Source: Paenibacillus sp. CAA11 (lineage in GTDB: Bacteria > Bacillota > Bacilli > Paenibacillales > Paenibacillaceae). Taken from it: 64,000 bases of DNA. Location: contig NZ_CP028922.1 of NCBI RefSeq assembly GCF_003060825.1, positions 2,711,001-2,775,000 on the forward strand, read 5' to 3'. Positions 43,486 to 53,066 of the stretch are shown here, piece after piece (position 1 is the stretch's first letter; each line of letters starts with the position of its first letter). The notes below the pieces were generated by a model. It saw only the letters and a list, made by a program, of their open reading frames with translations, made no database searches and was not told the origin of the DNA. The position numbers and the translations under genes are program-made.

Positions 43486-44292
43486 TTATTCCTTTAATTG
43501 TGCCACAAAGCGATGAATTTGCAAGAGCCCCTCCGCACGGGTATTTGGCTCTGACAGCAACGCTAAATTCTCTTCGACTTTACGCACAATTGCACTGCCT
43601 ACAACGACACCGTCACAAATTTTAGAGAAACGGCGAACCTGTTCCCCGCTGGAAATCCCAAAACCAACAGCTACAGGAAGCTCGGTCTGCTCCTTGACGG
43701 ATGCAATGAAGGCATCAACACCCTCGTGAAAAGACGCCCGCTCGCCAGTTACGCCTAATGAAGATACACAATAGATAAAGCCGCGAGCCTGCTTTAGGAT
43801 GCGATCAATTCTTCCGCTGGAGGTCGGCGCTACAAGGGGAACCAGATGGATGCCCGCACGATCAGCCTGCTTCAGAACCTCCTCTGCTTCTTCCACAGGA
43901 AGGTCCGGTATAATGAGTGCGCTGATCCCCCCCTCTTCCATCCGTTGGAAGAAATGGTCCAGCCCCAGCTGAAGTACCGGATTATAATAAGTAAATAGTA
44001 CAAATGGGAGCTGAACTCCCCGTGCTCTGCACTGGCGTGCCGTTTCGATACACGTCTCTATCGTAATCTGATGCTTCAGTGCCCGTTCGGATGCCCGCTG
44101 AATCACTGGACCATCCGCGAGCGGGTCCGAATAGGGAACCCCAAGCTCTACGATGTCCGCTCCAGCCTTTTCCAGCTCAGCAATTAGCTCTACTGTCGTA
44201 GAGGGATCAGGATCTCCAACGGTTAGAAATGGAATGAGAGCCGTCTTGCCCTCTTCCTTCAGTCTTGTAAAAACAGCGTCCATTAAGTTCAT
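43486..44292 (-). CDS. trpA: Tryptophan synthase alpha subunit
   Basis: It cleaves indole-3-glycerol phosphate to indole. Catalytic residues are in [33 protein letters not shown] (catalytic Glu and Asp) and [12 protein letters not shown], with the phosphate site in [10 protein letters not shown]. The length of 268 residues is normal. It overlaps trpB by 4 nt. Confidence 0.97.
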   Translation of the reverse strand: MNLMDAVFTRLKEEGKTALIPFLTVGDPDPSTTVELIAELEKAGADIVELGVPYSDPLADGPVIQRASERALKHQITIETCIETARQCRARGVQLPFVLFTYYNPVLQLGLDHFFQRMEEGGISALIIPDLPVEEAEEVLKQADRAGIHLVPLVAPTSSGRIDRILKQARGFIYCVSSLGVTGERASFHEGVDAFIASVKEQTELPVAVGFGISSGEQVRRFSKICDGVVVGSAIVRKVEENLALLSEPNTRAEGLLQIHRFVAQLKE

Positions 44293-45485
44293 GACTGTCC
44301 GCCTCCCAGGTAAGACATAATGGAATCCACGTCTTTATCGCCTCTTCCAGACAGACAGATCACTACGATTTGGTCGGAGGACAGCTTAGGTGCGCGTTTC
44401 ACGACCTCTGCAACCGCATGGGCAGATTCCAGCGCCGGGATAATTCCTTCAGTCCTACTGAGGAGCTGAAGCGCCTCAACAGCTTCTACATCAGTGATTG
44501 GAACATATTTAGCCCGCTGGATATCCTTAAGATAGGAATGTTCCGGTCCAATTCCCGGATAGTCCAGACCAGCAGAGATAGAATGAGCCGGCTGTACTTG
44601 ACCGTATTCATCCTGCAGCAGATAGCTCAAGGATCCTTGAAAGACCCCTTTGCTTCCCTTCGTCATGGTGGCTGCATGGAATTCCGTATCCACGCCCCTG
44701 CCGGCTGCTTCAACACCGAGAAGCGCTACGGCCGTATCCTCCACGAACGGATAGAACATGCCAATGGCATTGCTTCCCCCTCCGACAGCAGCAACAATAA
44801 GGTCCGGCAGTCTGCCTTCGGTCTCCAGGATTTGTCTCCGCGTCTCATCACCGATCACGCGCTGGAAATTGCGGACCATCATGGGATAAGGATGCGGCCC
44901 AGTAGCCGAACCTAGAATATAAAAGGTATCATGAACGTTGCTGACCCAATAGCGGAGTGCCTCATTGCATGCATCCTTCAGGGTGCGTGTTCCGGATACC
45001 ACTGGAACAACCTCAGCGCCAAGCAGGCGCATGCGGAAGACATTTAACTGCTGGCGCTTCATGTCTTCTTCACCCATAAACACCTTGCATTCCAAGCCTA
45101 GAAGTGCAGCAACCGTCGCACTTGCCACTCCATGCTGGCCCGCTCCTGTCTCGGCGATCACCTTGGTTTTGCCCATTCTTGTTGCGAGCACACCTTGACC
45201 AATGGCATTGTTAATCTTATGTGCCCCGGTATGGTTCAAATCTTCCCGCTTCAGATATATCTTCGCACCACCCAAATGCTCGGTGAGCCGTTCAGCATAG
45301 TAAAGCGGAGTCTCTCTTCCGGAATACTGCTTAAGCAAATAAGCGATTTCTTCCTGGAAAGAAGACTCCTCCGCATGCAGCTTATAAGCGTTCTCCAATT
45401 CAATGAGCGCATTCATTAGCGTCTCCGGGACATATCTTCCACCAAATTCACCAAATCTTCCTCTTTCGTCCGGAACCTGTGTCAT
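44289..45485 (-). CDS. trpB: Tryptophan synthase beta subunit
   Basis: It joins indole and serine with PLP. The lysine motif [20 protein letters not shown] is at about residue 85. The glycine-rich phosphate loop [11 protein letters not shown] is near 232, and the monovalent-cation and substrate-gating region is [14 protein letters not shown]. The length of 398 residues is normal. Its start shares one base with the trpF stop (TAATG). Confidence 0.97.
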   Translation of the reverse strand: MTQVPDERGRFGEFGGRYVPETLMNALIELENAYKLHAEESSFQEEIAYLLKQYSGRETPLYYAERLTEHLGGAKIYLKREDLNHTGAHKINNAIGQGVLATRMGKTKVIAETGAGQHGVASATVAALLGLECKVFMGEEDMKRQQLNVFRMRLLGAEVVPVVSGTRTLKDACNEALRYWVSNVHDTFYILGSATGPHPYPMMVRNFQRVIGDETRRQILETEGRLPDLIVAAVGGGSNAIGMFYPFVEDTAVALLGVEAAGRGVDTEFHAATMTKGSKGVFQGSLSYLLQDEYGQVQPAHSISAGLDYPGIGPEHSYLKDIQRAKYVPITDVEAVEALQLLSRTEGIIPALESAHAVAEVVKRAPKLSSDQIVVICLSGRGDKDVDSIMSYLGGGQS

Positions 45486-46150
45486 TATCCCTTCACCCTC
45501 TCCACAAAAGCTTGAATCTTAACTATATCTTTCACGCCACCGCTCTCAACTCCGCTGGAGACATCCACTCCATCCGGCTCGTAAGCAGTTATCAATTGAG
45601 TTACATTATCTGGCGTCAAGCCTCCGGCTACGAGAAGCGGGATATTCTGCTTTCGGGCCCATGTCTGATAGGGCAGAGCTTTGTCCCACGCAAAGGTCCT
45701 GCCGCTGCCTCCTCCATATAGGGGATCATAGGTATCCAGGAGCAATGCATCCACAGTTTCCGAGTAGGATTGCAGCTGCTGAAGCGGCTGTGCTTCCGCT
45801 TCGTCACTTACTGAGACGGCTTTAATAACCTGCACCCTGAACTTCTCCTTAATCTCCCGGCAGAAGGCAGCACTCTCCTGACCGTGCAGCTGTACAGCAT
45901 CCAGCGGAACAGCTGCCAGAACTGTTCGCAGCTCCTCGATGCCAGGATTAACAAATACACCTACGCTGAGAGGTGATTGAGGCTGCTGCCATAGATCCAG
46001 CACCTGAACAAGCTCAGCAGCTTGAGCTGGAGTAACCTGCCTTTTGCTTTTGGCAAAGACGAATCCGATATAATCCACAGGGAATTGTAACATAGATTTT
46101 AACACTTCAACGCTTTGAAGTCCACAAATTTTTACGAGCGGTTTATTCAT
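45485..46150 (-). CDS. trpF: Phosphoribosylanthranilate isomerase
   Basis: TIM-barrel enzyme with [11 protein letters not shown] (catalytic Cys in KICG), [28 protein letters not shown] and the end [14 protein letters not shown] plus [15 protein letters not shown]. The length of 221 residues is normal. It overlaps trpC by 4 nt. Confidence 0.96.
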   Translation of the reverse strand: MNKPLVKICGLQSVEVLKSMLQFPVDYIGFVFAKSKRQVTPAQAAELVQVLDLWQQPQSPLSVGVFVNPGIEELRTVLAAVPLDAVQLHGQESAAFCREIKEKFRVQVIKAVSVSDEAEAQPLQQLQSYSETVDALLLDTYDPLYGGGSGRTFAWDKALPYQTWARKQNIPLLVAGGLTPDNVTQLITAYEPDGVDVSSGVESGGVKDIVKIQAFVERVKG

Positions 46151-46959
46151 GATGCGTTTCCCCCATACGAAGGAACAGGGCCTAGAAGATCTATTACTGC
46201 CTCAATAACATTGTCCCTGCGCATGAACGTCTCTCCAATCAGGACACCCTGTGCCCCATTGAGAGCTAAGTAGTCAATATCAGCAGGACCTGTTATTCCG
46301 CTCTCGCTGATTAGTGTGATACTTGCCGGAACGCTTCTCGATAGCTCGGCGGTTACTTTAATATCCGTCTCAAATGTATGCAAATTCCGGTTATTCACCC
46401 CGATGAGCTGTACACCGTTAATCTTAAGAACACGCTCCAGCTCCTCATAGCTGTGAACCTCCACAAGAGCATCGAGCCCGATAGAAGCTGCCAAAGCAAA
46501 GTACTGTTCAAGCTGCTCATCACTTAGAATCGCGGCGATCAACAGCACTGCATCCGCTCCCAGTAGACGGGCTTCATAAATCTGAAGCGGGTCTATAATA
46601 AAATCCTTACGCAGAAGCGGAACCTGAACAGCCTGCCGGATCTCACTCAAATATGTCTTACTTCCCTGAAAATAAGTCTCATCTGTCAAGACGGAGATGC
46701 AGTCCGTACCTGCCTGTTCATAAGCCACGGCGAGTTCTACCGGATGGAAATCCGGGCGGATGAGGCCTTTGGATGGTGAGGCCTTCTTGACCTCGGCGAT
46801 CAGGCCCAGCTGCCGCTTACGTCTGCTGGATAAGGCTTTGTAGAACCCCAGTGTAGGCTCCAGAGCTGCAATCTGCTGCTCGGCCGTCTCCTTTTGCAGG
46901 CTTTTAGCGAGAAGCTGAACCTCTTCTTTTTTGGTCTCTACAATACGATCAAGATACAT
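46147..46959 (-). CDS. trpC: Indole-3-glycerol phosphate synthase
   Basis: It closes the indole ring. Motifs are LIAEVKKASPSKGLIRPDF (catalytic Lys), LTDETYFQGSKTYLSEI, PLLRKDFIIDPLQIYEARLLGADA (in part RKDFIIDPLQIYEARLLGAD), and IGVNNRNLHTFE. The length of 270 residues is normal. It overlaps trpD by 11 nt. Confidence 0.97.
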   Translation of the reverse strand: MYLDRIVETKKEEVQLLAKSLQKETAEQQIAALEPTLGFYKALSSRRKRQLGLIAEVKKASPSKGLIRPDFHPVELAVAYEQAGTDCISVLTDETYFQGSKTYLSEIRQAVQVPLLRKDFIIDPLQIYEARLLGADAVLLIAAILSDEQLEQYFALAASIGLDALVEVHSYEELERVLKINGVQLIGVNNRNLHTFETDIKVTAELSRSVPASITLISESGITGPADIDYLALNGAQGVLIGETFMRRDNVIEAVIDLLGPVPSYGGNAS

Positions 46960-47989
46960 AGCTGAATTCCTCCGTTGTTTGAATAAGCTGTTCTAGCTTT
47001 CTTGCCGCCTGTCCGGAATCAATGGCTTCTGCCGCCGCCTCTACCCCTTGTCTGATGCTGTCAGCTAGGCCTGCCACATAAATACAAGCTCCTGCATTGG
47101 CAAGGACGACATCCCGGTAAGCCCCCGACTTGCCCTGCAGAACACCACGGATAATCTCCGCATTCTGTTGGGCGTCTCCGCCCATCATCTCCTGCAGCGA
47201 GTAGCTCGTAAGACCCAGCTCTTCCGGATTAAGATCATAGGTCCGAATCTCTCCATTCTTCAGCTCAGAAACTCTTGTTGGTGAGGAAATGCTGATCTCA
47301 TCCAGTCCTTCGTGACTGGTTACAACGAGTGCCCTCTTGGACCCAAGCTCCTTAAGAACCTTCGCGATGGTCTCCGTCCGCTTAAGATCATAAATCCCCA
47401 GCACCTGCCGGTCGGCTCCTGCCGGATTGGTAAGGGGACCAAGCATATTGAACACAGTCCGAATGCCCAGCTCTTTGCGCGGAGCTGCTGCATGCCTCAT
47501 CGATGGATGATACACCTGAGCAAACAGGAAGCAAATGCCTATATCCTCAAGGCACCGTTCTGCCTGCTCAGGGGACAAATGAATATTGACGCCCAAGGCT
47601 TCAAGCACATCTGCGCTGCCGGCTCTGCCCGAGGCAGAACGGTTGCCGTGCTTCGCAACTTTGACCGAGACGGATGAAGCGACAATAGCTGCCGTTGTCG
47701 AAATGTTGAATTTGTGGATTCCCGAACCTCCGGTACCGCAGGTATCCAGCAGCTGCGAGCTATCAAGGGCAAGTCTTCCAGCATGACCGCGCATCGCCTC
47801 AGCAAAGCCGGTAATCTCATCCACGGTCTCCCCCTTGATCCGTAATGCTGTAAGGAGAGCGCCGATCTGTGCTGAAGTAGCTTCACCTCTCATAATGACA
47901 TCCATCAGACTTCTCGCTTCCTGACGTCCAAGATGCTCCCCTTCAATCAGCCGGCCGAGCCCCTGCTGCAATAGTTGATGTCCGTTCAT
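46949..47989 (-). CDS. trpD: Anthranilate phosphoribosyltransferase
   Basis: The PRPP site is LLDTCGTGGSGIHKFNIST (GTGGSG, near residue 82). Substrate-binding marks are KHGNRSASGRAGSADVLEALG and RTVFNMLGPLTNPA. The length of 346 residues is normal. It follows trpE by 18 nt. Confidence 0.97.
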   Translation of the reverse strand: MNGHQLLQQGLGRLIEGEHLGRQEARSLMDVIMRGEATSAQIGALLTALRIKGETVDEITGFAEAMRGHAGRLALDSSQLLDTCGTGGSGIHKFNISTTAAIVASSVSVKVAKHGNRSASGRAGSADVLEALGVNIHLSPEQAERCLEDIGICFLFAQVYHPSMRHAAAPRKELGIRTVFNMLGPLTNPAGADRQVLGIYDLKRTETIAKVLKELGSKRALVVTSHEGLDEISISSPTRVSELKNGEIRTYDLNPEELGLTSYSLQEMMGGDAQQNAEIIRGVLQGKSGAYRDVVLANAGACIYVAGLADSIRQGVEAAAEAIDSGQAARKLEQLIQTTEEFSYVS

Positions 47990-48007
47990 AAGATCTCTCC
48001 TCCTTCA

Positions 48008-49579
48008 TTACAATTGGGTTTGTGTGTATTCATATAAATAATCTTGATTCGCCATGCTGCTCACCGGCAGCGGCTTGGCTTTTGCCGGAAACATAGCTTC
48101 CGCCGTACGAATCGCTTTCAGTAGCGCCTTTGCTTTATTGACGGTTTCCTCATATTCCTTCTCCGGTTCAGAGTCCCATACAATCCCCGCCCCGGCCTGC
48201 ACGTAGGCTTTACCTTGCTTAAATAAAATCGTGCGAATGGTGATGCAGGAATCCATATTTCCCGAGAAGCCCAGATAGCCAATAGCTCCGGCATACGGAC
48301 CGCGCGCCTCCTGCTCCAGCTCCGCGATAATCTGCATTGCTCTAAGCTTCGGAGCACCGGATACAGTTCCTGCCGGAAGACAAGAGAGGAAAGCATCGAA
48401 GAAATCCTTATCCTGCCTTAAACGACCAGCCACCGCAGATACAATATGCATGACGTGGGAGTATCTCTCAATCTCCATAAATTGCTCGCATTTCACCGTC
48501 CCAAACTCCGCCACACGTCCAAGGTCATTTCGCCCTAAATCCACTAACATTAAGTGCTCTGCCCGTTCCTTCTCATCCTGCAGCAGCTCCTCTTCAAGCC
48601 GCCGGTCTTCTTCTTCTGTAGCTCCCCTCGGACGGGTCCCGGCAATCGGACGGGTTTCGATGCGGCCATTCTCCACCTTGACCAGCGCTTCCGGCGAAGT
48701 TCCGACGATAACCTCATCATCCATTTTCAGATAATACATATAAGGAGAGGGATTCATCGTTCTCAGCACACGATAAACCTGGAGCGGAGAAACTTCGGTC
48801 TCAATATGGAATCGCTGGGACAATACGACCTGGAAAATATCCCCGGACCGGATGTACTCCTTCGCCTGGTCCACATTAGCCATATACTGCTGCTTTGTCA
48901 GGTTGGATGCAATGGGTCCAAGCTCTACATCGGTTGGGAAAACTAAGGCGCTAAACGGCTCCCCGCTATGTTCTTCCGCCAGCATACCCGCAGCATGATT
49001 GAGCCTAGAAACGGCAGCATCATAAGCCGCGCGAATCTCCTCATCCGTCGCTCCTGGAGCGATATGCACATTCGACACAAGCAGGATGCGCTGCTTGACA
49101 TGGTCAAATACAATGACCTGATCACAGAACATAAACTTGATATCATCCATCTGCAGATCATCAAGCGCATGCGCCGGCAGTTTCTCATAATATTGAAGCA
49201 GGTCATAACCGAAATAACCGATCGCTCCTCCTGTAAATGGAGGAAGCTCAGGAACTTTGGGGCTGCGATACTGTCTTAAGACCGCCTTCAGCTCCTCAAT
49301 CGGATTCCCGCCCAGCTGACGCTCTTCCCCGCCTTGCTCCAATACAACCCGGCCGTTTTTGGCCGATATTAAGAGGAATGGGTCCGTGCCGATAAAGGAA
49401 TATCTGGCCCACTGAACCCCGCCTTCCACACTTTCTAACAAAAAGGCCCGCTGCTTAGCAGCAAAACGCTGAAAAACCCGAATGGGTGTCTCCATATCTG
49501 CCATAATGGGACGGGCAATCGGTATTAAGTTATAGTCCTTTGCCATGGCGATGACCTGTTCAATCTGGGGGGTTGTCAT
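48008..49579 (-). CDS. trpE: Anthranilate synthase component I
   Basis: It converts chorismate to anthranilate. The tryptophan feedback element FLLESVEGG is at about residue 50. Chorismate-site motifs are GDIFQVVLSQRF, RPIAGTRPRGAT, LVDLGRNDLGRV, and VSGAPKLRAMQIIAELE. The length is 523 residues. AAGGAGTGAATGAT precedes the ATG at 49579. The amidotransferase subunit gene is not in this operon, as in B. subtilis, where PabA is shared. The gene is controlled by the TRAP leader upstream. Confidence 0.96.
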   Translation of the reverse strand: MTTPQIEQVIAMAKDYNLIPIARPIMADMETPIRVFQRFAAKQRAFLLESVEGGVQWARYSFIGTDPFLLISAKNGRVVLEQGGEERQLGGNPIEELKAVLRQYRSPKVPELPPFTGGAIGYFGYDLLQYYEKLPAHALDDLQMDDIKFMFCDQVIVFDHVKQRILLVSNVHIAPGATDEEIRAAYDAAVSRLNHAAGMLAEEHSGEPFSALVFPTDVELGPIASNLTKQQYMANVDQAKEYIRSGDIFQVVLSQRFHIETEVSPLQVYRVLRTMNPSPYMYYLKMDDEVIVGTSPEALVKVENGRIETRPIAGTRPRGATEEEDRRLEEELLQDEKERAEHLMLVDLGRNDLGRVAEFGTVKCEQFMEIERYSHVMHIVSAVAGRLRQDKDFFDAFLSCLPAGTVSGAPKLRAMQIIAELEQEARGPYAGAIGYLGFSGNMDSCITIRTILFKQGKAYVQAGAGIVWDSEPEKEYEETVNKAKALLKAIRTAEAMFPAKAKPLPVSSMANQDYLYEYTQTQL

Positions 49580-49628
49580 ATCATTCACTCCTTCTTCACA
49601 TGGGTCTTTCGCTGGTCTTTTGAGCAAC

Positions 49629-49655
49629 AAAAAAACCTCTACCGAAGTAGAGGTT
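49629..49655 (-). terminator. Attenuator terminator of the trp leader
   Basis: AACCTCTAC (49655-49647), a UUCG-type loop and GTAGAGGTT (49642-49634), followed by TTTTTTT, lie 50 nt before trpE. The position between the TRAP site and trpE fits an attenuator. Its 5' arm can also pair with GUAGAGUU inside the TRAP site (49850-49843) with one bulge, which gives a possible antiterminator. Confidence 0.85.
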
Positions 49656-49705
49656 GATGATATGCAGAAGGGAATATAGACGGACCTGTTTTATTAGCAT
49701 GATCT

Positions 49706-49792
49706 TCAGATGTAAGCAAATAGACCACACAAGGCACCTGCAATCGCTAAAAAAGGATATACAACAGTGCTGATCCCTCTGCCGAAGACCAT
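49706..49792 (-). CDS. Possible 28-codon hydrophobic leader peptide
   Basis: An ATG frame downstream of the TRAP site encodes a very hydrophobic peptide (start MVFGRGISTVVYPF, end GALCGLFAYI). It contains no tryptophan, so it is not a classical attenuation peptide. The ribosome binding site is poor (GAGA directly before ATG). It lies 18 nt after the last TRAP triplet, so bound TRAP would block its translation. Low confidence. Confidence 0.25.
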   Translation of the reverse strand: MVFGRGISTVVYPFLAIAGALCGLFAYI

Positions 49793-49809
49793 TCTCAATA
49801 AAAATTCCG

Positions 49810-49863
49810 CTCGACTATACTCTGCTCGACTCAACTCAGCTCAACTCTACTCAGCTCTTACTC
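49810..49863 (-). promoter_or_regulatory. TRAP binding site in the trp leader (eleven triplets)
   Basis: On the minus strand eleven (G/U)AG triplets, ten GAG and one UAG, sit at 49861-49863, 49855-49857 and then every 5 nt down to 49810-49812, with spacers of 2 nt and one of 3 nt. This is the exact design of the B. subtilis TRAP target, which wraps around the 11-subunit ring. The mtrB gene for TRAP is in the same window. When bound, TRAP should favour the terminator at 49629-49655. Confidence 0.93.
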
Positions 49864-49925
49864 AAATCTCTCAACTGTTCACTCTTCACAGGAGCACCTT
49901 GTGCTGCTGTTCATTAACTAACATC

Positions 49926-49954
49926 ACTATAAACGATCTTTGTCACATTAGCAA
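49926..49954 (-). promoter_or_regulatory. Candidate promoter of the trp operon
   Basis: On the minus strand TTGCTA (49954-49949) and TATAGT (49931-49926) are 17 nt apart, between the aroH stop and the TRAP site. Transcription would start near 49919 and give a leader of about 340 nt. Read-through from aroC-aroB-aroH is also possible. Confidence 0.5.
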
Positions 49955-49983
49955 CCGGCCATGTAACATTTCTCGCTTTAAAT

Positions 49984-50358
49984 TTACTCTTTTGCAGCTA
50001 CAAGGTCTGGACGGAGAAGCTGCGCATCGTTCAAATACACATGCTTCATTTCCCGCTGTCCCTTCTCCGTGTTAACCTGGATCATAAAGCGGATGCAACG
50101 CGGCAGGCTTCCCTGAACAGGAATTTCTGTCGAACACATCAGAGGTACCATGTCCCAGCCTTCGAGCTGGCGAATAGCCTTGGCCGGGAAGGCTGCATCC
50201 AAATCAGCCGTCATGGTAATCCAAACACTGCAGATATCTTCAGGCTCAATCTCATTACGATCAACAATTTCCTGAAGAAGGACAGCCGTGGCTTCGAGAA
50301 TCTCCTGCTCGTTGTTCTTCGTTACTGTCGTTGCTCCGCGTATTCCCCGATTATACAT
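49984..50358 (-). CDS. aroH: Chorismate mutase, AroH type
   Basis: It converts chorismate to prephenate for phenylalanine and tyrosine. The start MYNRGIRGATTV includes the catalytic Arg7. Other parts are WITMTADLDAAFPAKAIRQL, VPLMCSTEIPVQGSLPRCIR (catalytic Glu and Arg) and KHVYLNDAQLLRPDL. The length of 124 residues is normal. The ATG at 50358 follows GGGAGG and overlaps aroB by 8 nt. Confidence 0.95.
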   Translation of the reverse strand: MYNRGIRGATTVTKNNEQEILEATAVLLQEIVDRNEIEPEDICSVWITMTADLDAAFPAKAIRQLEGWDMVPLMCSTEIPVQGSLPRCIRFMIQVNTEKGQREMKHVYLNDAQLLRPDLVAAKE

Positions 50359-51457
50359 GGTCTTCCTCCCGTTCTTTAAGGTATCTAATAACCTCACGCA
50401 CTTCCTGAAGCTGAATATCCGGGGCAACCTTCACCTTGCCAATCGCTTCAGGAAGGATGAATACGATCTGATTCTCCTTAAATTTCTTATCATGCATCAT
50501 TGCTGCCAAAATATGCTCATCATCCATAGTATGCGGAATGGACGTTGGCAGTTCAAAGCGCTGAAGTATTCTTATCGTCTCGTCCAGCAGCATGGGCTCC
50601 ACACCACGGTTCACAGCCAGCTTCGCTGCCCCGACCATGCCGATGGCAATCGCTTCTCCATGGAGCAGCTTGCCGTATCCGCCAATTGCCTCAAGTGCAT
50701 GACCAATCGTATGGCCTAGGTTCAGAATGGCGCGCAGCCCATGCTCCTGCTCATCATGCGAGACCACTTCGGCCTTGATGGAGCAGCCCCGCTCTAGGGC
50801 AACCCCGAGCGCCTCTGCATCCAAGGACAGCAAGGCTTCCGCCTGCTTGTCACACCAGGATGCAAAGCCTGCATCCCAGATCAGGCCTTCCTTCAACACC
50901 TCCGACAAGCCAGCCCGCACCTCGCGGGCTGGCAGCGTCTGAAGAGTGTTCAGATCATACAGCACCAGGGTGGGCTGATGGAAGGAACCGATCATATTTT
51001 TGGCGAGCGGATGGTTCACAGCCACCTTCCCGCCTACGCTGCTGTCATGAGCAAGAATCGTTGTCGGCATTTGAACGAATTTAATCCCCCGCATATAGGT
51101 AGCCGCCACGAACCCGGCGAGGTCGCCTACAACACCACCGCCCAAAGCGATAACAGAGGAACTCCGGTCAAGCCCTGCCTGTATCGCTGTCGTCATGACC
51201 TCTTCATAAGTCTTAAGTGACTTCGAGGCTTCACCAGCCTCGATAATATGAGAACAAGTCCGATATCCCTCAGTCTGTAAGGCTGTCTCCAGTACTTGGA
51301 GATACAGAGGAGCCACATGGCTGTCCGTCACAATCAGCAGAGGGCTTCCGTTCTTAAGACCTTGAGCCTTCAAGAATTCACCTGCACGCTGCAGCAAGCC
51401 TTCTCCAATATGAATCGGGTAAGAGCGTTCACCTAATTCAACAGTTATCGTTCTCAT
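50351..51457 (-). CDS. aroB: 3-dehydroquinate synthase
   Basis: NAD- and metal-dependent enzyme of the shikimate pathway. Motifs are VIALGGGVVGDLAGFVAATY (near residue 105), MPTTILAHDSSVGGKVAVNH, AGLSEVLKEG and LNLGHTIGHALEAIGGY with metal histidines. The length of 368 residues is normal. It shares one base with aroC. Confidence 0.97.
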   Translation of the reverse strand: MRTITVELGERSYPIHIGEGLLQRAGEFLKAQGLKNGSPLLIVTDSHVAPLYLQVLETALQTEGYRTCSHIIEAGEASKSLKTYEEVMTTAIQAGLDRSSSVIALGGGVVGDLAGFVAATYMRGIKFVQMPTTILAHDSSVGGKVAVNHPLAKNMIGSFHQPTLVLYDLNTLQTLPAREVRAGLSEVLKEGLIWDAGFASWCDKQAEALLSLDAEALGVALERGCSIKAEVVSHDEQEHGLRAILNLGHTIGHALEAIGGYGKLLHGEAIAIGMVGAAKLAVNRGVEPMLLDETIRILQRFELPTSIPHTMDDEHILAAMMHDKKFKENQIVFILPEAIGKVKVAPDIQLQEVREVIRYLKEREEDHV

Positions 51458-52626
51458 CAGTAGTTCTCCAGCTGAGCCAGGTATGCATGGTAGTTGCGTT
51501 CCACTTCACCGATGGAATCGCCGCCGAATTTCTCCAAGAAGGCTTTGGCGATTTCCCATGCCACCACATTCTCCAGAACAACGCTCGCCGCAGGTACGGC
51601 GCAAGCATCTGAGCGTTCCACCTGGGCGGTGAACGGTTCTTTCGTGTCAATATCTACGCTTTGAAGAGGCTTATACAGCGTAGGAATAGGCTTCATTACT
51701 CCGCGTACAACCACTGGCATACCGTTGGTCATGCCGCCTTCGAAGCCGCCAAGCCGATTGCTTGCGCGATGGTATCCGCGCTCCTCGTTATACAGGATCT
51801 CATCATGAACCTGAGAGCCGCGGAGTATGCCAGCTTCAAAGCCGATCCCAATCTCCACGCCTTTGAAGGCATTGATGGACATCACAGCTTGGGCAATCCG
51901 GCCATCCAGCTTGCGGTCATATTGCACATGACTGCCTAGCCCGACAGGTACTCCCTCCACCACACATTCAACGATTCCGCCGATAGAGTCGCCTTCCTGT
52001 TTAATTTGATCGATGTAGGCCTCCATCTTCTTCTCGGTCTCCTTGTCTACAACGCGGACAGAGGATTCTTCCGTAATTCTAGCCAGTTCGTCCAGCGGCA
52101 GCGAGTTGGCCGGAGCCTCGATCTCCCCGATGCGAATGACCTGCCCTGCAATCTTAATGCCGAAATGCCCCAGGAGCTGGCGGGCCACGGCGCCGCAGGC
52201 TACCCGGATCGCAGTCTCCCGTGCGCTTGAACGTTCAAGAACATTGCGAAGATCCTTCAGATCATACTTCAATCCACCGTTCAGGTCGGCGTGACCGGGA
52301 CGAGGCCGGTGTACCCGCCGCTTCTCTTCATCCGAACCTTCGATCGGTTCGATGTTCATTATTTTCTGCCAATGCTTCCAATCATTATTAGCTACAACGA
52401 GAGCTACAGGGGCGCCTGTCGTATAGCCATGTCTCACGCCGCCCACTATCTGCGCTGTATCCCGTTCTATTTGCATCCGCCGACCGCGGCCATACCCTTT
52501 CTGACGCCGCTGCAGCTGGAAGTTAAGCTCCTCAAAATTCAATTCCAAATTGCTCGGCAAACCTTCAATAATGGCAGTCAGCTGGGGACCGTGCGTCTCC
52601 CCTGCTGTTAAATAGCGCAAACTCAT
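51457..52626 (-). CDS. aroC: Chorismate synthase
   Basis: FMN-dependent last step of the shikimate pathway (called aroF in B. subtilis). Motifs are [57 protein letters not shown] and [20 protein letters not shown]. The length of 389 residues is normal. It is the first gene of the aromatic operon. Confidence 0.97.
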   Translation of the reverse strand: MSLRYLTAGETHGPQLTAIIEGLPSNLELNFEELNFQLQRRQKGYGRGRRMQIERDTAQIVGGVRHGYTTGAPVALVVANNDWKHWQKIMNIEPIEGSDEEKRRVHRPRPGHADLNGGLKYDLKDLRNVLERSSARETAIRVACGAVARQLLGHFGIKIAGQVIRIGEIEAPANSLPLDELARITEESSVRVVDKETEKKMEAYIDQIKQEGDSIGGIVECVVEGVPVGLGSHVQYDRKLDGRIAQAVMSINAFKGVEIGIGFEAGILRGSQVHDEILYNEERGYHRASNRLGGFEGGMTNGMPVVVRGVMKPIPTLYKPLQSVDIDTKEPFTAQVERSDACAVPAASVVLENVVAWEIAKAFLEKFGGDSIGEVERNYHAYLAQLENY

Positions 52627-52751
52627 GCCGCGTTCCCCCTTTAAACTGTTAAACTGTAAAGAGCTAAAATCCGATGATTTCTTTGCTCATTATAGTATAG
52701 GTTACGTGCTTTGACAAGAAATCCGCTGAGATCCAAAATAAGCATGCATTA

Positions 52752-52795
52752 TAAAAAACGGCCATGCTCCCCAAAACAAGTTTGAGGGCATGGCC
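52752..52795 (-). terminator. Terminator after the small gene upstream of aroC
   Basis: GGCCATGC (52795-52788) pairs with GCATGGCC (52767-52760) on the minus strand, with a 20-nt loop, followed by GTTTTTTATAA. It separates the cheR side from aroC. The stretch 52627-52751 must hold the aroC promoter; I see no certain match. Confidence 0.75.
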
Positions 52796-52809
52796 AGAAA
52801 TGTAACTTC

Positions 52810-52986
52810 CTATAAATGATCCAGAGCGTTCGAGGAACTGCTTGGTGGATGCTGCAAGCTTCCTTCATGCAGCTCATGATCCAAATATCTGATTAGCTGC
52901 ACTCGTTCTACGCCGAGCACCTGCGCACATTCTTGTACGGTCAGCAGTCCCCGTTGATAAGCATTAATCACCTTTCGTTTGTCCAT
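52810..52986 (-). CDS. Small 58-residue helical protein, HTH-like
   Basis: A short frame begins MDKRKVINAYQRGLLTVQEC and continues with AQVLGVERVQLIRYLDHELH, then a low-complexity end (HPPSSSSNALDHL). The predicted helices and the pattern LTVQECAQVLGVERVQLIRYL resemble a helix-turn-helix. A GGAGG site lies 13 nt upstream of the ATG, rather far. A terminator follows the stop by 15 nt, which supports a real gene. Family not recognised. Confidence 0.65.
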   Translation of the reverse strand: MDKRKVINAYQRGLLTVQECAQVLGVERVQLIRYLDHELHEGSLQHPPSSSSNALDHL

Positions 52987-53066
52987 GCTTGCTTAAAACC
53001 CTCCAAAGTTCTGGTCTATGTATCCAGTATCGGAGAAGTTCTATTACTTTATACTGCAGTATAAGT

